A program made the translations under genes and the position numbers. A DNA stretch of 64,000 nucleotides from an uncultured Lachnospiraceae bacterium (GTDB lineage: Bacteria; Bacillota; Clostridia; Lachnospirales; Lachnospiraceae): positions 186,001 to 250,000 of the forward strand of contig CAJTUA010000004.1 in NCBI GenBank assembly GCA_910579615.1, in the 5' to 3' direction. The notes below the pieces were generated by a model. It had not been told where the DNA came from. It saw only the letters and a list, made by a program, of their open reading frames with translations, and did not search any database. This document shows, in pieces, positions 8,681-17,339 of the stretch. Numbering within the stretch: the first letter of the stretch is position 1; each line of letters begins with the position of its first letter.

Positions 8681-9532
8681 TCAATTTTTCCCTTCCGGAA
8701 AAGCCTCGCGAATCCACCGGATACACTGCTCCATCCACCCGGCACAATATTTCGCGGCATCCGTGATATCCTCCACCTTATTGACCGTTTCATCGCAAAG
8801 CGATAACCCGTGATGCCCATATGGGTATATATGCAGCTCCACCAAAACCCCTTTCTCATGCAGCGCCGCCGCAAGCAGCAGGGAATTCTCCACAGGAACG
8901 CTCCCGTCCTGTGCCGTGTGCCACAAAAAAGTCTGCGGCGCATCCTCTGTCACCTGCTTTTCAAGCGATACCCTCTCAAGCAGTGCCAAATCCGGATTCT
9001 CACCGAGCAGGCACTCAAAGCTCCCCCGATGCGCATACTTCCCGGAAGTAATCACCGGATAGCACAAAATCATTCCGTTTGGCCTGCCCTCCCCCTCACG
9101 GATTCCAAGCGTTTCGCACGCCAATTTCTCCCGCCAGAACAGCCCCGCCGAGCAAGCCGCATGTCCGCCCGCGGAAAAGCCCATAACCGCGATTCTTTCC
9201 GGATGGATATGCAACGTTTCGCTGTTCCGCCGCACATAAGTGATTGCGGCAAGCACCTCAAAAAGCTGTGTTGGATAATGCGCTCCCCCGCAGGAGTAAT
9301 CGACCACTGCCGCCGCAATTCCATTCCCGACAAGCCGCAGCGCCACCGGCTCGCCCTCCCTCTTTGAGACATAAGAATAACCGCCTCCCGGACAGATTAC
9401 GACGCAGGAATAGGCTGCATTTTCATTGATTGCCTCCGAAACCTCCGGGATGTAAAGAGTTATACTGGGCTTATGTCCTGTCCTCGCAAGACCTAGGAAG
9501 ATATCTTCCAGGTATACTTTTTCATAGTACAT
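8681..9532 (-). CDS. Alpha/beta hydrolase, carboxylesterase-like
   Basis: A 283-residue soluble esterase-like protein. CPGGGYSYVS resembles the oxyanion region of the HSL/acetyl-esterase group. The nucleophile elbow is GFSAGGH, the acid is probably the Asp in HTAQDGSVP, and the His is in YGHHGLSL near residue 240. The length and order fit the family of acetyl esterases that remove acyl groups from plant polysaccharides, but the substrate cannot be read from the sequence. AGGAGG precedes the ATG. It is divergent from the following gene and has its own promoter. Confidence 0.85.
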   Translation of the reverse strand: MYYEKVYLEDIFLGLARTGHKPSITLYIPEVSEAINENAAYSCVVICPGGGYSYVSKREGEPVALRLVGNGIAAAVVDYSCGGAHYPTQLFEVLAAITYVRRNSETLHIHPERIAVMGFSAGGHAACSAGLFWREKLACETLGIREGEGRPNGMILCYPVITSGKYAHRGSFECLLGENPDLALLERVSLEKQVTEDAPQTFLWHTAQDGSVPVENSLLLAAALHEKGVLVELHIYPYGHHGLSLCDETVNKVEDITDAAKYCAGWMEQCIRWIREAFPEGKN

Positions 9533-9639
9533 TTGTTTTTCCTCCTGGATGCTAACTTTTTATTTCCGTATACCGTTTTGGGATTTCTGCATTTCGGTGG
9601 CAATTCTCCCAGGGAATATACGGCAAATTCCACCAAAAT

Positions 9640-9668
9640 ATTATATCATCCGGATACCGTAAACTCAA
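9640..9668 (-). promoter_or_regulatory. Promoter of the esterase-like gene
   Basis: TTGAGT and TATAAT with a 17-base spacer on the minus strand, about 110 bases upstream of the ATG at 9532. Confidence 0.65.
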
Positions 9669-9722
9669 TAACTGTTTTCCCCGGAAAACGCACGGCGTCC
9701 ATAAAAAACGCAAGAAATATCA

Positions 9723-9751
9723 ATGACACTTTATGGAGAAAATGCTATAAT
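9723..9751 (+). promoter_or_regulatory. Promoter with extended -10 for the 9805 gene
   Basis: ATGACA, 17 bases, then TATAAT preceded by TG one base earlier (an extended -10). It lies about 50 bases before the start codon at 9805. Confidence 0.6.
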
Positions 9752-9804
9752 GTTCACGAAGGCAAAGCACCCTTTTAACCCCCACACAGAATCGAGGAAA
9801 CCGA

Positions 9805-10863
9805 ATGAAACAAAAAATGACCGACTTCCTGTTAAACAACGCAAACCCATCCATAAAGCTCCGGATAAAAAAAGAAATCCTCCAGGACATTACTGCCGCA
9901 GAAGAACAGGAGTTCCAAACCCAGATATCAAATGAAAAAATCATAAAACTCATCGCCGAAAAACAGCAGCCAAACGGCTGGATTGGCGCGGGCTTCCACG
10001 GCAGCAACAAAAATGCCGGGCAGTACGACAACCAGGAGGTTGCCACAAAATATATGGGCGAAAAGGGGTTGCACGGCACCACTCTTTTAAACAGCGCAAT
10101 GGATGCCTTTGTGACCACCGAGCTAACCGACCTTTGTTATGGGACAAGGGGGCATTATTACAGCGAATTTGAAATCCCCGCCTCCGGACAAAACACAATT
10201 CGCTGCGCCTGCATCGCAAGGGCACATTACGCCGATGTTATCGATATTGCGCCCCAGATTCGGGTCGCGCTCGAATCTTTCCGGCGGGTGACCGAGGTGG
10301 ATTCCATCTTCGATGTCTCACGCCCCACAAAAAAATGCAGATTATTTAACAATAACGAGCGCTGGCCGTGCCGCTATCACCTTGAGACCCTCGCATTCAC
10401 CACAAAGCAGTGGAGGGATGAGGCGAACACCGCCATGCTCGCAGAAGCGTTCCGCCGCCTGATGCGCACTGACCGGGAAGAAATCATCCGGACCCCGGTT
10501 GCCTGTTGGGTCGGCCATGCCGTAGGCCCACTATGGTATCTGAACGAGGGTTATTCCATATCGGGCAACGGGCAAAACCAGCATTCTGAGGACGGGGTGC
10601 GGCGCGCTAATTTTGAGAAAACAGAATGGCTTGTTCGCTGCGGCTTATATCCTTACCTTCCCGAGTTAAAAGCCGAGGTAGACTATATTTTAGGGCAGGT
10701 CGGGGCGGACGGCATCTGCCGCGCAGAAACCTACGATGGCGAATTCCGGGGCTGGTCACCTTATTTCGGATTGCAGTTAGAAACGGACTGGCGCTCAAAA
10801 CTGCGCAAATCCTGCGACATCACATTCCGCGCGCTGCTGATTGCACATTATGCGGGGCTGTAA
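9805..10863 (+). CDS. Unknown protein, possible alpha/alpha-toroid fold
   Basis: A 352-residue protein without a signal peptide or membrane segment. I do not recognise the family with certainty. It is rich in alternating helices with Trp/Gly turns (QQPNGWIGAGFHG, VACWVGHAVGPLWYL, FRGWSPYFGLQLETDW). This recalls the helical-barrel folds of terpene cyclase and glycosidase-like proteins, but no catalytic motif is evident. GAGGAAA lies seven bases before the ATG. It is monocistronic and ends in a strong hairpin. Enzyme function is not claimed. Confidence 0.7.
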   Translation: MKQKMTDFLLNNANPSIKLRIKKEILQDITAAEEQEFQTQISNEKIIKLIAEKQQPNGWIGAGFHGSNKNAGQYDNQEVATKYMGEKGLHGTTLLNSAMDAFVTTELTDLCYGTRGHYYSEFEIPASGQNTIRCACIARAHYADVIDIAPQIRVALESFRRVTEVDSIFDVSRPTKKCRLFNNNERWPCRYHLETLAFTTKQWRDEANTAMLAEAFRRLMRTDREEIIRTPVACWVGHAVGPLWYLNEGYSISGNGQNQHSEDGVRRANFEKTEWLVRCGLYPYLPELKAEVDYILGQVGADGICRAETYDGEFRGWSPYFGLQLETDWRSKLRKSCDITFRALLIAHYAGL

Positions 10864-10892
10864 ACGCAGCCGCTCTGCCGGCAGTCCCCCCT

Positions 10893-10925
10893 TAGCCCCT
10901 CTCCACCGCGCATTGCGAGGGGCTA
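10893..10925 (+). terminator. Terminator hairpin after the 9805 gene
   Basis: TAGCCCCTC pairs with GAGGGGCTA across 15 bases. A second small foldback, GGGCAGCTTTTTTGCCC, follows. Convergent genes meet here, so it may serve both strands. Confidence 0.55.
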
Positions 10926-10964
10926 GGGCTATCCGCCGCCCCGCGGGCAGCTTTTTTGCCCCTG

Positions 10965-11432
10965 TCATTTTCGCAGCTCATACAAAATATAATCCAACGC
11001 CAGCAAAAGCAGCACAACCGGCACAACAAATACCAATAAAAATACCCCAATCAGTCCGCCAAACCACCCGTCATCCAACCAAATATCCAAAACCGCGCAC
11101 GTTACAACAAATGTCCCGATGACAATATCCACAACGGCAAATACCCGGTACGGAGAAATTTGCTTTCCCCGTTTTTCCGCAATCCACGTACACACGCAGA
11201 TAAAAAAGAAGCCAGCAAAAAGAATGGTCAGGGCGGAACACAAATCCAAAAATACCAATTCTAAATTAGAAGGATTTACAGCAAGAAAAATATACCAGCT
11301 CATTGCCATCAGGCAAAAGGAAAGAAACGCCCATTTCTTATATTCCTCCAGGGATGCCCGCCTTTTTTCCTTCTGCAATCCGTTTTCCTGGTTTTTCCTG
11401 GCATTTTTCAGTTTTTCTTTTATTTCTCCCAC
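10965..11432 (-). CDS. Small membrane protein, four predicted helices
   Basis: A 155-residue protein. A highly charged, Lys/Glu-rich N-terminus of about 32 residues is followed by four hydrophobic segments at about 34-52, 60-83, 95-115 and 125-148. No motif is recognised. The start is a GTG with AGGAGGG nine bases upstream. It lies next to another unrecognised minus-strand gene (11492) with a 60-base gap. Confidence 0.7.
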   Translation of the reverse strand: MGEIKEKLKNARKNQENGLQKEKRRASLEEYKKWAFLSFCLMAMSWYIFLAVNPSNLELVFLDLCSALTILFAGFFFICVCTWIAEKRGKQISPYRVFAVVDIVIGTFVVTCAVLDIWLDDGWFGGLIGVFLLVFVVPVVLLLLALDYILYELRK

Positions 11433-11491
11433 TTCCCCACCCTCCTATTATCGTCTTTGTTTTCTTTCTGTCAACTTATACCGCGAAATAT

Positions 11492-12172
11492 TTACGCCCC
11501 AAAGGAAAGATGAGGCAAAACCTTCGCGACTGCAATCTGTGTCTCCAATTCCTTCGCGAACGGCACGCTTTTTTGTATTTTGTTTTCCGCAATATAATCC
11601 GCAAGCTTTTTTCTCATTTCCGGTTGGTTCTGCACTGAAAATATCTGCAAATTCCGATATCCACAGTCATAATACAAACTCGCCCGAAGCCCCTTCACAC
11701 CAGGCAGGCGCATCAAATCGCAAATTCCAAAAAGCCGCAGTACATCATTTTTTTCTGCCCCGTATTTCCCCAAAATCGCTTCTGCGGAATTCCCCATACA
11801 TAATAATAGATAATCCTTTGACATTTTTATATGATTCAAAGATAATTTTTCAATAAATCCCGCGTCAACACTTTGGATTTCCGAGAGCTTCCGGTTGGTG
11901 AAATCATGCAAATGCATAAAGCATTCAAACAATCCCAAAATTCTTTCGTCCATGGAAAACTTTTCGGCAAGCCCCTGCAAAAAAACAGCGCTGTCCGGCG
12001 CAGAAGCATTAACCGCATCCAGAAAAATATATTTGTCCTCCATCCCTTCTGCCAGGAGTTTCTGAATCAGCTCCCCGCGAACCGGAATCAGCGGATAAAA
12101 ACGCTTCAAAGTCGTATTCTCATTTAACAGCTCCGTCAATTCCGTGATTTTTATATTGTCAAATTCCTTCAT
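11492..12172 (-). CDS. Unknown protein with a C-terminal helix-hairpin-helix-like segment
   Basis: A 226-residue soluble, mainly helical protein. The last 90 residues contain LRLFGICDLMRLPGVKGL followed by a short helix pair. This resembles the DUF4332/HhH layout in which LPGV marks a hairpin. The N-terminal two-thirds are not recognised. The start used is the ATG of MKEFDNIK, with GGAGGG 11 bases upstream; an ATG seven codons earlier is possible but lacks a good ribosome site. Confidence 0.6.
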   Translation of the reverse strand: MKEFDNIKITELTELLNENTTLKRFYPLIPVRGELIQKLLAEGMEDKYIFLDAVNASAPDSAVFLQGLAEKFSMDERILGLFECFMHLHDFTNRKLSEIQSVDAGFIEKLSLNHIKMSKDYLLLCMGNSAEAILGKYGAEKNDVLRLFGICDLMRLPGVKGLRASLYYDCGYRNLQIFSVQNQPEMRKKLADYIAENKIQKSVPFAKELETQIAVAKVLPHLSFGA

Positions 12173-12267
12173 GTAAGCCCAATCCCTCCTCACCTTCTCA
12201 TTTTAACTTTTGTTTCCCGCCCTGAAATCCCGGGGGCTCCGCAAAAATCCGTTGTTCTCCGTCTGCC

Positions 12268-12328
12268 AACAAGGCGGTTAAGCCAAAAAGCACTTAACCG
12301 CCCAACTCGAAAAACAATCAATATTTTT
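12268..12328 (+). repeat. 61-bp direct repeat, left copy, with hairpin
   Basis: These 61 bases are identical to 13554-13614. Inside is a perfect stem, GGCGGTTAAG with CTTAACCGCC, followed by an A-rich stretch; on the other strand T-rich sequence leads into the stem. The two copies bracket exactly one gene, the Rpn-family nuclease gene at 12380-13342. Confidence 0.9.
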
Positions 12329-12379
12329 AAACAAAAACCAATAAAACAAAAAACTTCTTTTCATACAAACGCCGCTCAT

Positions 12380-13342
12380 TTATTCCGCAGTAAAATACTT
12401 TTTCTCCAAGGACTCCGTGATTTTTTGTAATTCTTCAAATGTCACATCTTTGTAGCAGTCATTCGAGATTACAGTCTGGTATAATTCCTGTGGCGACTTT
12501 ATAAATTTTTGCAATGTGGCAACCAACGACTGTAAGCCCTCACGCATTCCTTCACGAATTCCTTCCTGTCTGCCTTCATGGATTCCCTCACGCATTCCTT
12601 CCTGTCTGCCCTCCTCGCGGATATCCCGCACAAACGCTTCCTCATCAAATTCTGTAAGCAACATATCGACCACCTCCGCCCGATGTTCCAACAAAATCCC
12701 TGCCAGCTCCCCGCCCTGCCGGATGCACTCCGTCACCGCCAGGTCAACCGCCCCGACCTCATCCATCTCCCTGCTGTATTTCCGTATGTCCTCCACGAAA
12801 CCCGTATATTCCTGCAGCAGCCCGCACTTCCCCAACATCTTCGCATTATCCCTATGGTTTAGGTTCATCACGGTCGCCGTCCATTCAAAATCCCCGGAAG
12901 GGTCCGCATTACAGAAAGCCCTGGATAACCGCAGCTTCTCCACCGCCGGACGTTCCTCCCTCCCATTATAAAACACGATATATTTTGGCGTTGGCAGCAT
13001 GATTAACGTGTTCCGGTAAAGATTATGGTGTCCTGTCACGATATACCTTTCGTACAGCCGCGCAAAATACATCAGGCCGCGGATGGGCATGTTCGGGTTG
13101 ACGGTTGACTGGTGCTCCCACAGTTCGAGGGTTCCCGAAATCATGACCGCCACGTCATTCCGCATCCGGATATAGATGACATCCTTTAAGGTCATGATTT
13201 CCAGTTCGTCTTCATTTTCATAGTTTACATTATTCAGCGCATTATACAAAGACAGGGCGTGCTTTTTATATTTTTCATTCCCAAAGAGGAAACAAAAAAG
13301 CCGGTCTTTATATTGCGTGTTCACCTTGTAATCCAAGAGCAT
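12380..13342 (-). CDS. Rpn-family PD-(D/E)XK nuclease/putative transposase
   Basis: A 320-residue protein of the PDDEXK_2/Rpn group, whose members cut DNA and promote RecA-independent recombination or act in phage defence. The signature WEHQSTVNPNMPIR (about residues 74-87) gives the E-x-Q variant of the nuclease active site, and GLMYFARLYE follows. Near the C-terminus a run of EGRQEGMREG-type repeats (about 245-275) forms the usual charged helix. GGGGG precedes the ATG, and a TTGTGG/TATAAT promoter lies upstream. The gene sits alone between perfect 61-bp direct repeats, which suggests arrival as a unit. Confidence 0.88.
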   Translation of the reverse strand: MLLDYKVNTQYKDRLFCFLFGNEKYKKHALSLYNALNNVNYENEDELEIMTLKDVIYIRMRNDVAVMISGTLELWEHQSTVNPNMPIRGLMYFARLYERYIVTGHHNLYRNTLIMLPTPKYIVFYNGREERPAVEKLRLSRAFCNADPSGDFEWTATVMNLNHRDNAKMLGKCGLLQEYTGFVEDIRKYSREMDEVGAVDLAVTECIRQGGELAGILLEHRAEVVDMLLTEFDEEAFVRDIREEGRQEGMREGIHEGRQEGIREGMREGLQSLVATLQKFIKSPQELYQTVISNDCYKDVTFEELQKITESLEKKYFTAE

Positions 13343-13375
13343 CCCCCATTTCCCTGATTCTGGTTTTATGCACTT

Positions 13376-13404
13376 ATTATATCACAGGCTGGAAACTTCC
13401 ACAA
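13376..13404 (-). promoter_or_regulatory. Promoter of the Rpn-family gene
   Basis: TTGTGG, 17 bases, TATAAT on the minus strand, about 35 bases before the ATG. Confidence 0.65.
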
Positions 13405-13553
13405 GAAAAAATTTGTAATGTTTTTAGCATTACTATAACCAAAAAACTTGTGCATCATAAATCAATCCACCAAAAAATCTCTTTGCCCCGTTCCTCGGAA
13501 TACCGTGGATTCATATCACACCCTAAATGCAGACTCCAATTCTCTTCACACCG

Positions 13554-13614
13554 AACAAGGCGGTTAAGCCAAAAAGCACTTAACCGCCCAACTCGAAAAA
13601 CAATCAATATTTTT
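13554..13614 (+). repeat. 61-bp direct repeat, right copy
   Basis: Identical to 12268-12328. This copy overlaps the last few codons of the lipoprotein gene at 13604-14149 and supplies its terminator-like stem. The right copy therefore looks like the original and the left copy the duplicate. Confidence 0.9.
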
Positions 13615-14149
13615 GTATTACATCATCTATCATTTGTTGAAGTGTTTCCTTGGATAATCCTTCCCCTAAATCTTCTTGCTCCAAAACTTCCTTGCATTCC
13701 ACTACGGTTGCACAATACTCCGAGTAATCATCAGCTTCTATCGCGACAACGGCATATCCTACATATCGGTTATCCTTTTTAATCAAAACTTCTAAAAAAG
13801 TTTTTTCACCTGCCCAGTGGGAAGAAGCATGAGCCGGGTAGGATACGGTATTCCACTGCCAGTAAGCACCACCGAAGCCTTCAATCACAAGATCCGTAAC
13901 ATACACGACTGGTTCATCACCATCCGGCTTTACGTAGAAACTTCCATGGCGGGCATGAACTTCAAAAACATAACCATCCTCATCCGACCCGCAGTGAATC
14001 AGCGGATACCAGAAAGAACGAACAGGGGACCAACTACCATTGGACTCCACGATAGTGCTGTCGGTTAGTTTTATTCCTGATGAAGCACAGGAACAGCCTA
14101 AAAAAGAAAATATTATGCACAAAGCCATAAACAAGAACGTTTTTTTCAT
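13604..14149 (-). CDS. Putative lipoprotein
   Basis: A 181-residue secreted protein. The N-terminus MKKTFLFMALCIIFSFLGC is a lipoprotein signal with Cys at about residue 19. The mature part is beta-rich with many aromatic residues and no known domain. It starts at an ATG whose A overlaps the stop of the upstream gene (TGATG), so the two are translationally coupled. The last codons and stop lie inside the 61-bp repeat. It probably works with the secreted protein encoded upstream. Confidence 0.75.
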   Translation of the reverse strand: MKKTFLFMALCIIFSFLGCSCASSGIKLTDSTIVESNGSWSPVRSFWYPLIHCGSDEDGYVFEVHARHGSFYVKPDGDEPVVYVTDLVIEGFGGAYWQWNTVSYPAHASSHWAGEKTFLEVLIKKDNRYVGYAVVAIEADDYSEYCATVVECKEVLEQEDLGEGLSKETLQQMIDDVIQKY

Positions 14150-15210
14150 CAATCAACAGCCTCCAAGTTCAAAACCTCCATGCAAGGCGGTCCACTGCAT
14201 TCTATTGTAACCCATGTGGAAGAACCTGCAATCTGGGTACCACAATCGCCGCAGATATCCGCGTATTCATAATAGTGCTTACCACCCTTATGATAATTAT
14301 TCCCCGTATAGCCATGCGAATAATGATTATGTGAAAAGGCAAAGAGAATATAGTAAATTTCACTATCATATACAATGTCACTCGTTACAACTTTCCCGTC
14401 AACATAACCTTCACCTATCCAACTACGCGAATTAGAAGGCAGATAATCATATGTCAGAACCTCACTCTCGCCGGGTTTATGCCGCCACACATCAACACCA
14501 TAAAGTCTCATAAAATGGTAGTCATATTTCCCCCTTCCATTACTCCCTTTGCGCACACAAATTGCTGACTGGTTAACCGCAAGCGAATTATATAATGGTC
14601 GATCAGCTACAATTTTAACACACGGAAAGTTTAATTTTTGTAAATCCTCTTTAACATGTACAGCGATGTCAGAAACTGACATCAATTTTAAATCTGACGA
14701 TGTCATGATGTAACCGCTAAACTGTCCCGGATTACACCACTCCGACTGTCCTATTGCAAAAGCATAACAATTAAACTTACTCGCATTGGGAGTTGTGTAA
14801 TAAAGAGAACTATCTCTTAATCCATGGCTTGCATATGGACGAAATGTTGAATCGACCGATATTCCATAATAATTATTAACAACAGGCTTTAGGGCATCTC
14901 CGAGATCCTGAAGCTGTGTCAGACCATACAAAAATACAATATCCGGTTCTTGCTCAATATCAACAATAAACAAGCGGATAATTTCCACAGCTTCTTCCAG
15001 AGAATCTGCCAACCCCACAGGTATCGCAACTCCATTTTCCTCCAAAAATAACAGCAATTCATCATCCGGCAGTTCGGAAAGGATTTGCTTCTCCGTATTT
15101 TCCTCTGTCACAGGTAGTTCATCTGTCGCAAATGTTGGAATTGCTGTAGATAAACATACTGTCAAAGCAAGGAATAAAACGAACAAAAAGCGTCTCTTTT
15201 TTGTTATCAT
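14149..15210 (-). CDS. Secreted protein, possible cysteine-peptidase-like fold
   Basis: A 353-residue protein with a clear signal peptide (MITKKRRFLFVLFLALT, cleavage near ATFA-like AIPTFAT). After an acidic linker, the segment FNCYAFAIGQSEWCNPG (about 145-160) and later KYDYHFMRLYGVDVWRHKPG (about 228-247) show the spaced Cys and His of papain/NlpC-like folds. Family membership is inference. The C-terminus has a HNHYSHGYTGNNYHKGGKHYYEYADICGDCG region that may bind metal (several His and CxxC). It is coupled to the lipoprotein downstream and has its own promoter. Confidence 0.6.
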   Translation of the reverse strand: MITKKRRFLFVLFLALTVCLSTAIPTFATDELPVTEENTEKQILSELPDDELLLFLEENGVAIPVGLADSLEEAVEIIRLFIVDIEQEPDIVFLYGLTQLQDLGDALKPVVNNYYGISVDSTFRPYASHGLRDSSLYYTTPNASKFNCYAFAIGQSEWCNPGQFSGYIMTSSDLKLMSVSDIAVHVKEDLQKLNFPCVKIVADRPLYNSLAVNQSAICVRKGSNGRGKYDYHFMRLYGVDVWRHKPGESEVLTYDYLPSNSRSWIGEGYVDGKVVTSDIVYDSEIYYILFAFSHNHYSHGYTGNNYHKGGKHYYEYADICGDCGTQIAGSSTWVTIECSGPPCMEVLNLEAVD

Positions 15211-15307
15211 GATTCACCTTACACTCCCTTCTGGTAGTGTGTCCTTTCTTAAAACAAAAACTCTTCGTTACCCTTCCGAGAATCCCCGTCCACTTAAGCT
15301 TATTTCC

Positions 15308-15336
15308 ACTATACCACATTACCAAATTTTCTGCAA
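15308..15336 (-). promoter_or_regulatory. Promoter of the secreted-protein/lipoprotein pair
   Basis: TTGCAG, 17 bases, TATAGT on the minus strand, about 100 bases upstream of the start at 15210. Confidence 0.6.
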
Positions 15337-15380
15337 GAAAAATGGTCACTCATAATTCCCAATTAACCCCAAATCCGGGA

Positions 15381-15433
15381 AATCTTTTTTATTATAGCAC
15401 AATTTCCATATTTGTGCTATAATAAAAAAGATT
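15381..15433. repeat. Perfect 22-bp inverted repeat
   Basis: AATCTTTTTTATTATAGCAC plus AA pairs perfectly with its complement across a 9-base loop. Each arm carries a T/A run at its outer end, and the GCTATAAT at the inner end resembles a -10 box. It may be a two-way terminator between the flanking transcripts or a binding site. The stem is much longer than needed for termination. Confidence 0.8.
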
Positions 15434-15693
15434 GCGCCAATAAGGAAGGTTAAATTGCTATAATACGTTTAAAAGTGCCACTTGATATCCTTCCTGTTTT
15501 GTAGATGCCGATAGATGTCTGATGCCGATGAGCAGTCCAATGAGACGCTTTCATCGGCATTTCTCTGATTCCACCCATATCCGACAGATAACAATCCCAT
15601 CCTTAAACTTCATCTAAGTGTTCCCCGATATATCCGCAAAACATTTCATTTTTCAAAAACAGCTTCTCAACTGCATACGCCTGGCGAATATAC

Positions 15694-17148
15694 TTAAAAT
15701 CTTCTCCTTCCATCTTCTCTCTCCTTCCTGCCTTCCACAATCCGGAACTTTTCAAACAATAGCACCCCCCATTCTGTATACAAATCCAACCAATACATCA
15801 TCCGCAGCCCCTGATCTGCATACTGCTCCGCCCCTTCGAAGTCCCCCCATTTCCTTGCTATATGGCACAGGCAGCATAGTATCTTTATGTAATATTCCGG
15901 GAAAAACCCTATTTTTCCTGTTTCCTCCAAATATTCCTTCTGCTTTTTCAGCACTCTTGCCAAAAAATCCAAATTTTCCCCTTCATAATTCCATGCAATC
16001 TCTATCAGCGCCTGCCACTCCGGTCTCATCAGACTTGCGCCGACCTCTGCAAGCTTTTCCCTTTTCACCCCGCTATACTCCACTACCTTCCACAGTTCCA
16101 TATTTTTTTCCTGTTCTGTAATTTTCTTCTCCTTCCAGTCAAAAAGTGCATCCCAATACAACCCTAACTGCTCGTTTGTTCCATATTTCCAGTCTATTTT
16201 TCCCTCCAGTTCATCCAAAAGCTTCCTCCCTTCCGCATATTTTCCGCTATAATATGCGCGCATCATCTGCACATATTTTTTGTATTCCGCAACATCTTCT
16301 GTCAAAAATCCCGGGGCATAATCCTTCCAATGCATCCCAAGGCGTTCCTGCAGCATTTTAAGCTTTTTCGGCTTCGGCTTTGCTTTCCCCTGAAAAATTG
16401 GGATAAGGGATTTTTTCGGTTCCGCGTAAATACCATCTCCTAACGCATAGATATCCCAACCGTGCAGTTCCATGCGCTTTTGCAGAAACTCGTTAAACGT
16501 GTGCAGGTTTTGTTCCATGTAGTCCGGGTCAAAGTTTTCATATACAGCCGCATCATCGTCCCAAATCCTTGTCGCAATTCCATCCATTTTCTCCCCGGAC
16601 CGGCTTCCGTTCACTGCCGCCCCTTCCTCTTTTTTGTATAAAACCATTTTTCGTACATCTTCCCATGCTTCCCCAAGGACACGGCAAACATTTTCCTCGG
16701 TGGTATAGTTCCCAAAAATCCGCATATTTTTCAGAATCATCAAACGCATATGCTCCATGTTACGAAAGAGAGGATACTGTTTTTGTGTCTGGCGGAGCAA
16801 TTCCAACGCATTCGTCAGAGTTTCCAAAATCTGTACACATTCCCGCGCATCCCGGAATCCCTGCGCCGAATCCGCATCCTTCGCAGCAAAAAGAGTAAAC
16901 GTCCTTTCCGGACAAAATGCATCCTTCCACCATGTATTCTTTCCGAATATCCTGTGCAAACGGTTTTCTGCCATACGGTAGCAAAGCAGCGGATACAATT
17001 TCCCAAAATCTGCGCGCTCCTTCAAATTTGCCATAAGATATCCCGAAAGTTCCTGATACCACAAAAACGCTTCCCTGTTTCCCCCTGCCGTATTTTTTTC
17101 CATATTTGTCCCCGCCACCATGCAAGCACATATTCCGCCTCTCCCCAC
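15694..17148 (-). CDS. Main body of a frameshifted HTH-type regulator
   Basis: A 484-codon frame of helix-rich sequence with TPR-like spacing in its C-terminal half (LLDELEGKID, ALIEIAWNYEGENLDFLARVLKKQKEYLEETG). Its upstream neighbour in another frame (17022-17339) supplies what looks like the missing N-terminus. The overall pattern is that of the large Lachnospiraceae proteins with an XRE-like start and a helical repeat body. Its own start has no good ribosome site. It is probably the C-terminal part of one broken gene, with the likely break at 17081-17099. Confidence 0.55.
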   Translation of the reverse strand: MGRGGICACMVAGTNMEKNTAGGNREAFLWYQELSGYLMANLKERADFGKLYPLLCYRMAENRLHRIFGKNTWWKDAFCPERTFTLFAAKDADSAQGFRDARECVQILETLTNALELLRQTQKQYPLFRNMEHMRLMILKNMRIFGNYTTEENVCRVLGEAWEDVRKMVLYKKEEGAAVNGSRSGEKMDGIATRIWDDDAAVYENFDPDYMEQNLHTFNEFLQKRMELHGWDIYALGDGIYAEPKKSLIPIFQGKAKPKPKKLKMLQERLGMHWKDYAPGFLTEDVAEYKKYVQMMRAYYSGKYAEGRKLLDELEGKIDWKYGTNEQLGLYWDALFDWKEKKITEQEKNMELWKVVEYSGVKREKLAEVGASLMRPEWQALIEIAWNYEGENLDFLARVLKKQKEYLEETGKIGFFPEYYIKILCCLCHIARKWGDFEGAEQYADQGLRMMYWLDLYTEWGVLLFEKFRIVEGRKEREDGRRRF

Positions 17149-17339
17149 AGTATTGTGTCGAGCTTGTCCACCGACCGCCCCAAACGCTGCACGATTGCGT
17201 GTACCTGCATCATCCAGATTGTGGACTCACCTTCTTCCATCCAAAGCCGATACCCTTCTGTTTCACAGATACCATCAAGCAATACCGTCCATTCAAGTTT
17301 CTGCTCTGCCTGCTCGTCTTTTATCACTTGCTTCAGCAT
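17022..17339 (-). pseudogene. N-terminal part of the same broken regulator
   Basis: The first 85 codons read GICETEGYRLWMEEGES..RLGRSVDKLDTIL..EYVLAWWRGQIWKKIRQG. This follows the usual degenerate HTH start and the RLGRS.DKL signature of that family. Beyond the run of five G (17081-17085 on the plus strand as C) this frame becomes nonsense (GKRFCGIRNFRD), while the other frame continues sensibly with GGNREAFLWYQELSGYL. One extra base in the G run would join the two frames into a protein of about 550 residues. Sequencing error, pseudogene and phase variation are all possible. Confidence 0.5.

Larger units (their letters stand above)
15211..15693 (+). other. Intergenic stretch without a gene
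   Basis: These 483 bases hold the promoter of the secreted-protein gene (15308-15336), a perfect 22-bp palindrome (15381-15433) and an ATGCCGATGA/TCATCGGCAT foldback at 15521-15560. No convincing reading frame was seen. Confidence 0.6.
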
